In this document: positions 1 through 8,393 of the stretch, in pieces
Layout: each line of letters opens with the position of its first letter
Numbering within the stretch: position 1 is the first letter of the stretch
Origin: Bradyrhizobium canariense
GTDB lineage: Bacteria > Pseudomonadota > Alphaproteobacteria > Rhizobiales > Xanthobacteraceae
Direction: 5' to 3'
NCBI RefSeq assembly: GCF_019402665.1
Contig: NZ_VSST01000082.1
Coordinates: forward strand, 1 to 59,929
Length of the DNA stretch: 59,929 nt
Notes under the pieces: model-generated
The model's database searches: none
Seen by the model: the letters and a program-made list of their open reading frames with translations, nothing else
Told to the model about the DNA's origin: nothing
Position numbers and translations under genes: made by a program

Positions 1-250
1 GCGCAGCGGACCGCGGGTGCGAGGTCAGCACCCGGCCTTCCCTGCGCCCTCTTGGCTTTGAGGGTGGAGCGACCAAGCAAAGCTCGGGCGAAACGCGCCG
101 CGAGGATGCAAAGCTGTGTCTGGAAAGCGTAGGATGGGTAGAGCACTTGCGGAACCCATCATGCTTCCGCGAAGAAGAAGCGTGATGGGTTTCGCTTCGC
201 TCTACCCATCCTACGAATGCGCATTCCGTCGCGTGCGGGACACGCGCGAG
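1..250. other. Intergenic edge with repeat-like sequence
   Basis: I see no convincing gene. Bases 1-120 contain a short hairpin (CCCTC, 8-nt loop, GAGGG) in sequence that resembles repetitive intergenic DNA of this genus. That resemblance is from memory and was not searched. Bases 128-215 form a clear inverted repeat, listed separately. Confidence 0.4.
128..215. repeat. 88-bp inverted repeat, GTAGGATGGGTAGAG family
   Basis: The outer arms at 128-143 and 200-215 are perfect reverse complements over 16 bp (CGTAGGATGGGTAGAG). Inside them, ACCCATCATGCTT (154-166) pairs with AAGCGTGATGGGT (178-190) with one mismatch. The whole unit can fold into one long hairpin. It lies downstream of the leftward DUF599 gene, as expected of a dispersed intergenic REP/MITE-like element. 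Confidence 0.75.
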
Positions 251-964
251 TCAACGACCGCGCTTCATCTCATCACCATCCACCAACTCCGGCGCCATCG
301 CCTCCCACGCGCTCGAGGCGAATTGCCGCCGCCAGGTCACGATCACCACGGCTGCCGTGGTGACGAACAACACCCAGGGGCTGACGAACCAGCCGAGATA
401 GCCGAGTGCGAAGAAGAAGGCGCGCTGGCCGCGGTTGAAATGGCGGCCGGCGGATTCGAACAGGCGCGAGGTACGGATCACATGAGCTTCGGCCTCCGGC
501 GTGTCACGCTGCGAGGCCGCCGGCATGCCGCCGAACAGGATCGCGACATAGTTGAACAGGCGGTACGACCAGGCGAATTTGAAGAAGGCATAGACGCAGA
601 TCAGGACAAGGCCGACGCATTTCAGCTCCCACATGGCGGGCGAGGTGCTGAGATCGATCGGCAGCTTGCTCAAGATCGTGATCGCGTCGTTGGTCGCGTG
701 CAGCAGCGCCAGCGCGCCGCCGAGCGCGATGAGGCTAGTGGAGGCGAAGAAGGCGGTGCCGTTCTGCAGCGAGGCCATGATCTGCATGTCGACCATGCGC
801 GCGTCGCGGTCGAGCAGCCGGCGCACCCACACCTCGCGGTAGCGGTTCATGCGCGCCGACAGGCTGTCGCGGCCATAGGCCGAATGCTCCAGCGTCAGCG
901 CGTAGACCAGCCATTCGATGATGAAGAAGCCGACGGCTGTGATGTCGACCCAATGCCTGCTCAT
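251..964 (-). CDS. DUF599 family membrane protein
   Basis: A 237-residue integral membrane protein with hydrophobic segments near residues 5-25, 70-92, 110-135 and 185-225. The pattern matches DUF599 proteins (short N-terminal helix, then a charged stretch with RMNRYREVWVRRLL). The molecular function of this family is unknown. The start at 964 is preferred over an in-frame codon at 1018 because AGGAGA lies just upstream and the sequence then opens directly into the first membrane helix. It is divergent from the glutathione transferase gene, and a long inverted repeat follows its stop. Confidence 0.8.
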   Translation of the reverse strand: MSRHWVDITAVGFFIIEWLVYALTLEHSAYGRDSLSARMNRYREVWVRRLLDRDARMVDMQIMASLQNGTAFFASTSLIALGGALALLHATNDAITILSKLPIDLSTSPAMWELKCVGLVLICVYAFFKFAWSYRLFNYVAILFGGMPAASQRDTPEAEAHVIRTSRLFESAGRHFNRGQRAFFFALGYLGWFVSPWVLFVTTAAVVIVTWRRQFASSAWEAMAPELVDGDEMKRGR

Positions 965-1088
965 GTCAGTCTCCTGGAGAGGATCGCAACGCTTGCCACG
1001 CATGGCGAGGTGCAGCAACGATTGATTGGCGGCAGGCGATGGCGTTAAAAGTGGCTCGCTTCAAGGCGTATCGGGAAGGACTGATGAC

Positions 1089-1751
1089 ATGGCTGCGCTG
1101 AAACTCGCAATCGGCAACAAGAATTACTCGTCATGGTCGATGCGGCCCTGGCTCGCGCTTCGCGCCAACGACATCCCGTTCGTGGAGACCCTCCTCCCGC
1201 TCTACACCGACAATCCCGCGGACAAGGAGCAGATCATCTCGTTCAGCCGCGCCGGCAAGGTGCCGGTGCTGGTCGACGGCGACATCACGGTGTGGGATTC
1301 GCTCAGCATCATCGAATACATCGCCGAGCGCTACCCGGAAGTGAAGCTGTGGCCGGACGACGCCGCCGCCCGCGCCCATGCTCGTTCGGTGTGCGCCGAG
1401 ATGCATTCCGGCTTCATGGCCCTTCGCAACGAATGCGGCATGAACCTGCACCGCCCGGTGCGCCCCGTGACGCTGTCGGCGGACGCCGAAGCCAATATCG
1501 TGCGCGTGCAGGAGATCTGGCGGGAGTGCCGGACCCGGTATGGCGCCAACGGAGCGTTCCTGTTCGGGCGCTTCGGCGCGGCGGATGCGATGTATGCCCC
1601 GGTCGTGCACCGCTTCCGCACCTACGCGATCGAGGTCACGCCGGAGACCAAGGCCTACATGGACACAATGCTGGCGCTGCCGGCGTTGCAGGAATGGACC
1701 CGGGACGGGCTCGCCGAAACGCTTGTCATCGAAAAGTTCGAGAACGTGTAG
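1089..1751 (+). CDS. Glutathione S-transferase family protein
   Basis: A 220-residue cytosolic protein with the two-domain GST layout. The thioredoxin-like N-terminal domain (about 1-80) carries the SSWSMRPWLAL segment at the glutathione site, the cis-proline region KVPVLVDG and the ExxA-like turn DSLSIIEY. The helical C-terminal domain follows. It should conjugate or reduce electrophiles with glutathione; the substrate cannot be read from the sequence. An earlier in-frame start at 1026 would add a non-conserved leader, so 1089 is chosen. It is most like the YfcF-type GSTs common in alphaproteobacteria. Confidence 0.85.
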   Translation: MAALKLAIGNKNYSSWSMRPWLALRANDIPFVETLLPLYTDNPADKEQIISFSRAGKVPVLVDGDITVWDSLSIIEYIAERYPEVKLWPDDAAARAHARSVCAEMHSGFMALRNECGMNLHRPVRPVTLSADAEANIVRVQEIWRECRTRYGANGAFLFGRFGAADAMYAPVVHRFRTYAIEVTPETKAYMDTMLALPALQEWTRDGLAETLVIEKFENV

Positions 1752-1837
1752 TCGCGAATGTGATTGAGCGCGGCTTGACGGCACGGCGCGTGACGGCGCT
1801 CAATCGCGGGGAGCTGCGGGCAAGGAGAGGGGTTATC

Positions 1838-2206
1838 ATGGGAATCCTGGACTCGTTGGAGAACAACCCGGCGCTGCGGAGCGCGCTCGGCCAGCTCGGG
1901 GCAGCCGTGTTGCCGACTGTGCTGAGCGAGGTGCTCGGCAGCAACAATCAGGGCGGCCTCGGCGCGATCGTCGCAAAGCTCCAGCAGGCCGGGTTCGGTG
2001 ACCAGGTCAAATCCTGGCTCGGCAACGGCCAGAACCTGCCGATCTCGGCCGACCAGCTCCGCACCGTGCTCGGCAGCGACACCGTCCGCCAATTGGCTGC
2101 GCGCTACAACATCCCGGTCGACCAGCTGGGCCAGATTCTGGCCCAGGAACTGCCCAAAGCCGTGGATCACGCAAGCCCCGACGGCCATTTGCCCCATAGC
2201 GCCTGA
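1838..2206 (+). CDS. YidB family protein (DUF937-like)
   Basis: A 122-residue soluble protein opening MGILDSLENNPALRSAL. It has a central Gly/Leu-rich helical part and a C-terminal segment (ISADQLRTVLGSDTVRQLA) typical of YidB/DUF937 proteins, where this LGS motif precedes a helix. The role of the family is unknown. The ribosome site AAGGAGAGG sits about 10 nt before the ATG. An overlapping longer reading frame starting inside the GST gene is a shadow. No partner gene is obvious. Confidence 0.75.
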   Translation: MGILDSLENNPALRSALGQLGAAVLPTVLSEVLGSNNQGGLGAIVAKLQQAGFGDQVKSWLGNGQNLPISADQLRTVLGSDTVRQLAARYNIPVDQLGQILAQELPKAVDHASPDGHLPHSA

Positions 2207-2384
2207 GGAACGGGTTCCAGCGGTATCACCGGCTGGCGGCATCACTCTGAAATAACTGCAAAATTTGCACGTTTGCCATGTCGCATACTGCTGGCCAAAA
2301 AAGCCCGCCGCATGCTATACAGCGGCCGGGTTTCCGGCCGGCCGACGCAGTGGGACCACGGGCGTGGCAGGCGTTGTTTGAGTG

Positions 2385-2588
2385 ATGGAGAGGGTGTTGA
2401 AGCACAAATTCCCTATTGGATCGCGCGTGTTGTTCACGGCCAGCAATGTCGCACGCCCTGCTGCCAGCGGCTCGTATGAGATCATCCGCTTGCTGCCGAC
2501 GGATGGTGACGACTGCCAGTACCGGATCAAGAGCTCGACCGAGGCTTTTGAACGCGTCGCCAAGGAAAGCCAGCTCGCGCTGTCCTGA
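2385..2588 (+). CDS. Small conserved hypothetical protein (about 67 aa)
   Basis: A small basic protein reading MERVLKHKFPIGSRVLFTAS, then a central YEIIRLLPTDGDDCQYRIKS strand-rich part and a charged C-terminus. It looks like a compact beta-barrel or SH3-like fold: a short surface turn, then alternating hydrophobic residues, then EAFERV. This fold is only a guess. A GTG at 2382, the ATG at 2385 or codons just downstream are all possible starts, because GGAGAGG at 2387-2393 could also serve a start near 2394-2397. No signal peptide or membrane segment is present. Confidence 0.6.
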   Translation: MERVLKHKFPIGSRVLFTASNVARPAASGSYEIIRLLPTDGDDCQYRIKSSTEAFERVAKESQLALS

Positions 2589-2747
2589 AGACCGACGCTA
2601 CCCGCGCATTGGCGCGTCCCCGGGAATTTGTATTCTGCCGCCGTCAAAAGGCCCGCTTCACCTTCAAAAGGTGGGCCGGGGGCAGCTGCCGACTCTCGGT
2701 GCTCGCTTTGACCATTCGCTCTCTGCTCGCGTGAGGGGACGTCGCGC

Positions 2748-3713
2748 ATGAACTGGGCATGGGCCTCGTCGCTCGACCAAATCTGGCGCTCGCCGGCCTT
2801 TCCAATGTGGATGATGCTGGCGGCTGCCGGCTTCTTCGGACTGATCCTCCTGGTCACGCTGCAGCGCGCCGAGCGGTCGGTCGCCAACGGCGCGCTGACC
2901 GTTGTTACGCTGCTCGCCATCACCATCGCGATGGCTGCTGTTGTGCGCGTCGATGGACCGGCAGGGCAGACCACCCCGACCGAGGCGCGCGCGCAGGCCG
3001 CGATGACCGCGAGCCTGCCGGCGTTGTCCTGTCTCGACGATCTCGCCGGCGATGCCGTGGCCATCGGCTGCGAGAAGGCGCTGTTCGGCGCGCCGGACGT
3101 GGCCGCTGCGGCCGTCTCCACGACCGCGGCCAGGATCGACCGGCTGATGGCGCTCGGCGATGCCGCGACCGCCGAGAAGAGCCTGACGCCCGACATCAAG
3201 GTGCTGCGCAAATCGCTGGAACGTGATCGCTATGGCTTGGTCGCGCAGGTGCTGGTCGTACGCGACGGCTGCACGCAGTTCGACTGCGCGGCCTTCCGCT
3301 CGCTGACCGACCAGCAGCAGGTCGCCGCCAACATGGATTCCCATCTCTACGACACGCTGGTCGCGCGCTACGCCCCGACCTGGAATGCGCCTGCAGCAGC
3401 GCAATCGTTGCCCGCCACTGCCGCCCTTGCCGGACTGCCGCCGTCGATGCCGACGGGCAAGCCGACCAGTGCGGAGTTCCCGAGTGCCTCGTCGACGCCG
3501 CCGGTCAGCATCATGAATCCGGAGCCGCCGACGCGTCAGGCGGCGCCCACCGCGAACGCGGCGGCTCCGCGCCCCCCGGCAGCGGCCTCGGCACAGGCCG
3601 CAGCTCCCGCCGCGAAGAAGCCGCCTGCGCCGAAGGCTGCGCGGGCACCAGCGGCAGCACCGGTTCCGCTCACGCCGCCGGCCGCGGCTCCCCCGGCTGC
3701 GGATAACGAGTAG
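2748..3713 (+). CDS. Hypothetical membrane protein with Pro/Ala-rich tail
   Basis: A 321-residue protein with two membrane helices (about 19-40 and 48-66). A presumably exported alpha-helical domain follows (about 70-215) with several Cys residues (CLDD, IGCEKA, DGCTQFDC). Those could form disulfides if the domain is periplasmic. From residue 240 to the end it is a Pro/Ala/Lys-rich low-complexity tail, of the kind that spans the envelope or binds peptidoglycan. I do not recognise a named family. It ends shortly before the DUF1489 gene on the same strand. Confidence 0.65.
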   Translation: MNWAWASSLDQIWRSPAFPMWMMLAAAGFFGLILLVTLQRAERSVANGALTVVTLLAITIAMAAVVRVDGPAGQTTPTEARAQAAMTASLPALSCLDDLAGDAVAIGCEKALFGAPDVAAAAVSTTAARIDRLMALGDAATAEKSLTPDIKVLRKSLERDRYGLVAQVLVVRDGCTQFDCAAFRSLTDQQQVAANMDSHLYDTLVARYAPTWNAPAAAQSLPATAALAGLPPSMPTGKPTSAEFPSASSTPPVSIMNPEPPTRQAAPTANAAAPRPPAAASAQAAAPAAKKPPAPKAARAPAAAPVPLTPPAAAPPAADNE

Positions 3714-3755
3714 ATCGGCATTCCAAATGCGGGGCTGCCCGGCTAATGCTGGGGC

Positions 3756-4196
3756 ATGCCACTACATCTGATCAAGCTCGCCGTCGGCTGCGAATCCGTC
3801 AAGGAATTGAAGGAGTGGACGGCCGAACGGATACAGACCGCCAAGAAGAAGGGTCTGCCGCAACATCACATCCACATCACCCGCATGGTGCCCAAGCGCG
3901 ACGCCGAGATCTTGTCGGGGGGCTCGCTCTATTGGGTGATCAAGGGCGAGGTCGCCGCACGCGAAAAGATCATCGGCATCGAGCCGTTCCGCGACAAGGA
4001 CGGCATCGGCCGCTGCCGGATCGTGATGCAGCCGAAGGTGATTCCGGTGTCGCCGCGGCCGATGCGCCCGTTCCAGGGCTGGCGCTACCTTGCCGACGAT
4101 TCCGTGCCGCCCGATCTCGGCAAGTCCGCCGCCGGCTCGATCGCGGCGATGCCGGAGCCGATGCGGCGCGAGCTGCGCGATCTCGGGCTGCTCTAA
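3756..4196 (+). CDS. DUF1489 family protein
   Basis: A 146-residue soluble protein (MPLHLIKLAVGC...) covering the full length expected of DUF1489, a family restricted mainly to alphaproteobacteria and without an assigned function. Recognisable stretches are HHIHITRMVPKR, GGSLYWVIKG and RPFQGWRYL with a DLGKS near the C-terminus. Its stop overlaps by 4 nt the stop of panC, which runs in the opposite direction, so the two genes converge without a spacer. Confidence 0.85.
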   Translation: MPLHLIKLAVGCESVKELKEWTAERIQTAKKKGLPQHHIHITRMVPKRDAEILSGGSLYWVIKGEVAAREKIIGIEPFRDKDGIGRCRIVMQPKVIPVSPRPMRPFQGWRYLADDSVPPDLGKSAAGSIAAMPEPMRRELRDLGLL

Positions 4197-5044
4197 ACCG
4201 CGATATTGTCGATCAGCCGGGTCGTGCCGAGCTTGGCCGCGACCAGGATGCGCAACGGCCCGTCCTTGCGCGAGGCGACAGGCGCCAAAGTCGCTGCATG
4301 GCGGACCTCGAAATAGTCGAGCTCAAAGCCGGCCGCGGTGATCATCGCGGCTCCGCGCGCCATTGCGGCTGCGACCGCTTCGCCGGCGCGGATGCGCCCG
4401 GCGCTCTCCTTCATGGCGCGGTACAGCGTCGTTGCGGTCTGCCGCTCCCGTGGCGACAAATAGACGTTGCGCGAGGACATCGCGAGCCCGTCGCGCTCGC
4501 GCACGGTGCGGGAACCGATCACTTTGACGCCGAGGTCGAGGTCGCGGGCCATCTGCGCCACCACCCGCAACTGCTGAAAATCCTTCTCGCCGAAGATCGC
4601 GACATCCGGCCGGCACTGCGTGAACAACTTGCCGACGACGGTGGCGACGCCGCCGAAGAAATGCGGGCGGAAGCGGTCCTCGAGGCCGGCCAGCGCCGGT
4701 CCCTCCGGTACGATGCGGGTGGCAAAGCCCTGCGGATACATGGCCTCGGCGCCGGGGTGCCAGACGATGTCGACGTCCTCGGCGGCGAGCTTGGCGATGT
4801 CGGATTTCCAGGTGCGCGGGTAGGCGCCAAAGTCCTCGGTCGGGGCGAACTGGGTCGGATTGACGAAGATCGACACCACGACGCGGCTCGCGCGCCGCTT
4901 GGCCAGGCGCACCAGCGACACATGACCGTCATGGAGCGCTCCCATGGTCGGGACCAGCGCGATCGTGGCCTTTCGCTTGCGAAGATTGTCGACGGCGCGT
5001 CGCAAGGTGGGGACCGTGCGGGCGATCAAGGGGCTGCGTGACAT
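4193..5044 (-). CDS. panC: Pantothenate synthetase (pantoate--beta-alanine ligase)
   Basis: Condenses pantoate and beta-alanine using ATP, the last step of pantothenate (vitamin B5) synthesis, in the cytosol. The 283-residue length is normal. The nucleotidyltransferase motif PTMGALHDGH (residues 32-41, HDGH being the HIGH-type signature) is intact. So are the pantoate-binding NPTQFAPTEDF, the FGEKDFQQL loop and the SSRN segment used in place of KMSKS. panB is not next to it here, so the two genes are unlinked in this window. Convergent with the DUF1489 gene. Confidence 0.95.
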   Translation of the reverse strand: MSRSPLIARTVPTLRRAVDNLRKRKATIALVPTMGALHDGHVSLVRLAKRRASRVVVSIFVNPTQFAPTEDFGAYPRTWKSDIAKLAAEDVDIVWHPGAEAMYPQGFATRIVPEGPALAGLEDRFRPHFFGGVATVVGKLFTQCRPDVAIFGEKDFQQLRVVAQMARDLDLGVKVIGSRTVRERDGLAMSSRNVYLSPRERQTATTLYRAMKESAGRIRAGEAVAAAMARGAAMITAAGFELDYFEVRHAATLAPVASRKDGPLRILVAAKLGTTRLIDNIAV

Positions 5045-5325
5045 CAGAACTCGACGGGGTTGGGAATCGGCGAGCGCGTCCCGGCGCCCGGCAGGCTAAC
5101 CTTAACAAGCGGCGACCATGGACGCCACGCATCCGGATGCGGCACAGCATCCCGCGCAAAGCTGCGCAAGCGTCGCGACATTGTGGGCTGGATCACAGAC
5201 GCGAAGCGGCGCGACGATTCATGACGAAGGACGGCGCGCCGCGATTTGTATTGCCTGTCACGCATTTCACTTGACCGCAGACGCGGCCAACTCGAAGATA
5301 TTCGTTAGGGGTGTTGAGGATCGCG

Positions 5326-6249
5326 ATGCTTGTGCAAGCTAGCCAAGGCCAGTCCGGCTCGGCGCATGTGGTCGTGCTCGGCAACGAGAAGGGCGGCTCC
5401 GGCAAGTCGACCACCGCCCTGCACATCGCGGTCGCGCTTCTAAAAGCCGGCCAGCGCGTCGCCACCATCGACCTCGACTGCCGTCAGCAGAGCTTTACTC
5501 ACTACATCAACAACCGTTCCGCCTGGGCGCGCCGCACCAAGCTCGACCTCGAACTGCCGCTGCATCGCTGCATCAAGCTCGGCGAGACCATGCAGGTCGC
5601 CGAGAATGAGAATTCGGAGTTCCTTCAGTTCATGGAGGCGGTCTCGGCGGTCGAGAGCAGTTTCGACTTCATCGTCATCGATACGCCCGGCACCGACAGC
5701 TATTTGATGCGACTTGCGCACTCGATGGCCGACACGCTGGTGACCCCGATCAACGACAGCTTCCTCGATTTCGATGTGCTCGGCACCGTCGATCCCGCCA
5801 ATTACGCGGTGACAGGCGAAAGCCACTATGCCGAGATGGTGCGGGATGTCAGGCGCAAGCGCCGCCAGCTCGACGGCGCGACCACCGACTGGATCGTGGT
5901 GCGCAACCGGCTGTCGATGCTCGGCTCCCGCAACAAGCAGCTCGTTGCCGAGGGGTTGAAGGATTTGTCGCTACGGCTCGGCTTCCGCTACGTCGACGGC
6001 TTCGCCGAACGCGTCGTCTATCGCGAGTTCTTCCCGCGCGGCCTGACCGCGCTGGACGAGATCGACGAGGCCACCCTCGGCATGCGGCCCAATCTCGGCC
6101 ATCTCACCGCACGGGAGGAGGTGACGAGCCTGCTCCGCCAGCTCAAGCTTCCGCTCGACGAGCGCGGACGCCGCCGCGCGGCCAACCGCGCTGAGTGGTT
6201 CAATCAGGTCGACAAGCCGCTCGAGGTCCACGACATCCTCGGCGCCTAG
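5326..6249 (+). CDS. mipZ: Division-plane positioning ATPase MipZ
   Basis: A ParA/MinD-type ATPase of about 307 residues. The deviant Walker A motif KGGSGKST (residues 22-29) follows the VVVLGNE strand characteristic of MipZ, and Walker B lies in FIVIDTPG. In Caulobacter and its relatives MipZ binds ParB at the poles and inhibits FtsZ polymerisation away from midcell; that role is taken from the family. The ATG at 5326 is chosen over the GTG at 5311 because GAGGA lies 5 nt upstream of it. It is transcribed alone, after a 280-bp gap from the divergent panC gene. Confidence 0.93.
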   Translation: MLVQASQGQSGSAHVVVLGNEKGGSGKSTTALHIAVALLKAGQRVATIDLDCRQQSFTHYINNRSAWARRTKLDLELPLHRCIKLGETMQVAENENSEFLQFMEAVSAVESSFDFIVIDTPGTDSYLMRLAHSMADTLVTPINDSFLDFDVLGTVDPANYAVTGESHYAEMVRDVRRKRRQLDGATTDWIVVRNRLSMLGSRNKQLVAEGLKDLSLRLGFRYVDGFAERVVYREFFPRGLTALDEIDEATLGMRPNLGHLTAREEVTSLLRQLKLPLDERGRRRAANRAEWFNQVDKPLEVHDILGA

Positions 6250-6591
6250 GCGTCGGTATATAGCTACTTCCAGTCGATCAAGCGGCCGGTTCCCACGGGA
6301 ACCGAGCCCGCACTCAACCGTTTTCACCCCGCGTTTACTGCAAAATTGAACCCGATCGAGACAGGTTGCGTCGGAAGGTGACGTGCACCCTGACGTAGCC
6401 GTATGAGAACCGGGTGCCCAAGAAACGTGTGCGCCGCACAATGAAAGGGCTGATGGTTCACAATATTTAGCCTTCCTGTCACGCGGCTGTGACATATATT
6501 AGGGAATAGGCGACCAGGGGCCGAAGAGCTCCGGAAGAACACGATTTTCAACAGGGATTCAGGCCGCAAGAGCCTGAGGCTGAGGACGAAA
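6250..6591. other. Intergenic region with two palindromes
   Basis: No gene seen in 342 bp. It contains the perfect palindrome TGTGCG-C-CGCACA at 6428-6440, and the inverted repeat TGTCAC-N6-GTGACA at 6477-6494 followed at once by TATATT (6495-6500), which could be a -10 element for the downstream hydrolase gene. Confidence 0.5.
6477..6500 (+). promoter_or_regulatory. Candidate operator overlapping a -10 box
   Basis: TGTCAC-GCGGCT-GTGACA is a perfect dyad with 6-bp arms that abuts TATATT about 90 nt before the hydrolase start. A repressor bound there would block RNA polymerase. The TGTCA/TGACA half-sites fit many GntR or CRP-like sites; no specific regulator can be named. Confidence 0.35.
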
Positions 6592-7452
6592 ATGAAGCGT
6601 GGAATTGCCGTTCTGGTTTCGGTCAGTGCCCTCTGTGGCGTCGCCTATTTCACGGCGAGCAAGTGGGCAATCAGGCACGAGACCATCACCTTCTACGATG
6701 CCTCGCGCGACAACCGTGCGGTGCCCGTCGATATCGCGATCCGTCGTGACAAGGAAATGCAGGCCAATGCCGGCATGATCACGATGCCGGTCGCCGTGAT
6801 CAACCACGGCAACACCGTCAAGAACACCGAGTACGGCTTCCTCGCCAACATTTTCGCCGCGCGCGGCTACCTCGTCGTCAGCCCGCAGCATGATTTGCCG
6901 ACCGATCCTCCGATGGTGACCAAGCCCGGTGAGATCTATGTTGGCCGACTGCCGCAGATCCTGCGCGGCGTCGCCAACATCCATCTCGCCATGCAGGAGA
7001 TGAAGAAGGTTCAGCCCAACGCCGACTACGAAAAGGTGACGATGGTCGGCCACTCCATGGGCGGCGACATCACGATGTATTTCGCCAAGCAGTATCCGGA
7101 TGAGGTCAAGAAGGTCGTCACGCTCGACAATCTTCGCGTGCCCTTCGTCACCGCCGGCAAGTTCAAGATCCTGTCGTTCCGCTCCACCGATCCGCAGTTC
7201 AAGGCCGATGCGGGCGTGATCCCGACCGACGAGGAATGCGAGAAGGCCGGCATCCAGGTCGTGAAGACCGAATTCCAGCACAACGACATGCGCGACACCG
7301 GTCCGGACGCGGCCAAGAACTCGATCCAGGGCATGCTCGACAAGTTCCTGAGCGCGACCGACAGCGAAGTGGCGCCGGTCGACACGCAATCGTCCCCGCC
7401 CAAGATTCTCGAGCCCGGGCCGGTCGCTTTGATGGCGCCTGCCAAGAGCTGA
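6592..7452 (+). CDS. Alpha/beta hydrolase, membrane-anchored or secreted
   Basis: A 286-residue alpha/beta-fold hydrolase. A hydrophobic N-terminus (residues 4-22, MKRGIAVLVSVSALCGVAYF) is a signal peptide or anchor, so the enzyme probably works in the periplasm. The nucleophile elbow GHSMGG places the catalytic Ser at 155. The oxyanion region is VINHGNT at about 69-75, and the catalytic His is likely near QHNDM at about 224. The shape resembles dienelactone-hydrolase or chlorophyllase-like esterases acting on small esters, but the substrate is unknown. Preceded by a palindrome that may be its operator. Confidence 0.75.
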   Translation: MKRGIAVLVSVSALCGVAYFTASKWAIRHETITFYDASRDNRAVPVDIAIRRDKEMQANAGMITMPVAVINHGNTVKNTEYGFLANIFAARGYLVVSPQHDLPTDPPMVTKPGEIYVGRLPQILRGVANIHLAMQEMKKVQPNADYEKVTMVGHSMGGDITMYFAKQYPDEVKKVVTLDNLRVPFVTAGKFKILSFRSTDPQFKADAGVIPTDEECEKAGIQVVKTEFQHNDMRDTGPDAAKNSIQGMLDKFLSATDSEVAPVDTQSSPPKILEPGPVALMAPAKS

Positions 7453-7573
7453 CGCCTTCCTCGTCGTCGATAGCGATTTTCAAAGCCTCCGCCGGCTGCC
7501 GCCTGCGGGAGCTTTGCACATTGACCTGGCTGCATGCGCTGACCACATTAGCCGCTCACGCAAGGGTCAAGGA

Positions 7574-8323
7574 ATGTCCGGCGAGCCCATCAAACCGCGC
7601 GGCCGCGATGCCGTCTCGGCACAACCAGATGGCGCTGTGCCGCAGGCGGGGACCTCGACATCTGAGGACATTGCCGCCTTCGTCGCCAGCGCGCGCGCGC
7701 TGTCACCGCATGCGCCCGGTGCGAAAGGGCGGCTGATCTTCGCGCTGGATGCGACGATGAGCCGGCAGCCGACCTGGGACATGGCCTGCGCGCTTCAGGC
7801 CGACATGTTCCGTGAGACCGCCGCGCTCGGCAGTCTCGACATCCGGCTCGTCTACTATCGCGGCTTCAACGAGTGCCGCGCCACGGGATGGATCTCCGAC
7901 AGCGCCAGGCTTGCGACGCTGATGGGCAAGATCGATTGCCGTGGCGGCGACACCCAGATCGGCAAGGTGCTGAGCGAGTCGCGGCGCGAGGCGGTCGCAT
8001 CCGGCGTGCGCGCCGTTGTCTTCGTCGGCGACGCCATGGAGGAGAACGTCGACGAGCTCTGCGCCAAGGCAGGCGAGCTCGGCATGCTCAAGGTGCCTGT
8101 GTTCGTATTTCAGGAAGGCCATGACTCAGTGGCCGAGCAGGCCTTTCGCGAGATCGCGCGTCTGACAGGCGGTGCCTGGTGCCGGTTCGATCCGGGCGCG
8201 GCGGCGCAGTTGCGCGAGCTGTTGCGCGCAGCCGCCGCCTACGCGGCCGGCGGACGCGAGGCGCTGTTGCAATTGGCGAAGACCGCAAGTGGCGCGGCCA
8301 GGCTGATCGGCCAGATGAAGTAG
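7574..8323 (+). CDS. VWA-like domain protein
   Basis: A 249-residue soluble protein. After a 55-residue polar leader, the sequence LIFALDATMSRQPTWD gives a Rossmann-like strand with DxTxS, a MIDAS-type metal site as in von Willebrand A domains. The later VVFVGDAMEE and VPVFVFQEG strands complete the fold. Proteins of this kind are usually annotated as conserved hypothetical VWA proteins; a binding partner cannot be read. The start at 7574 follows AAGGA closely. An in-frame ATG at 7514 would give a longer leader. It lies 70 nt before the J-domain protein gene on the same strand and may be co-transcribed with it. Confidence 0.7.
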   Translation: MSGEPIKPRGRDAVSAQPDGAVPQAGTSTSEDIAAFVASARALSPHAPGAKGRLIFALDATMSRQPTWDMACALQADMFRETAALGSLDIRLVYYRGFNECRATGWISDSARLATLMGKIDCRGGDTQIGKVLSESRREAVASGVRAVVFVGDAMEENVDELCAKAGELGMLKVPVFVFQEGHDSVAEQAFREIARLTGGAWCRFDPGAAAQLRELLRAAAAYAAGGREALLQLAKTASGAARLIGQMK

Positions 8324-8393
8324 CGCTGGCGCGCGGTCGGCGGGGGCGCAAGGACACGATGCTTTTTGGCGATAGGCCGACTATATTCCGGCC

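Noticed and set aside
1133..1837. Long plus-strand frame running through the GST gene into the YidB gene
   Set aside because: Only the last 122 codons have protein-like sequence. The rest is an Arg/Pro/Gly-rich shadow of the GST gene.
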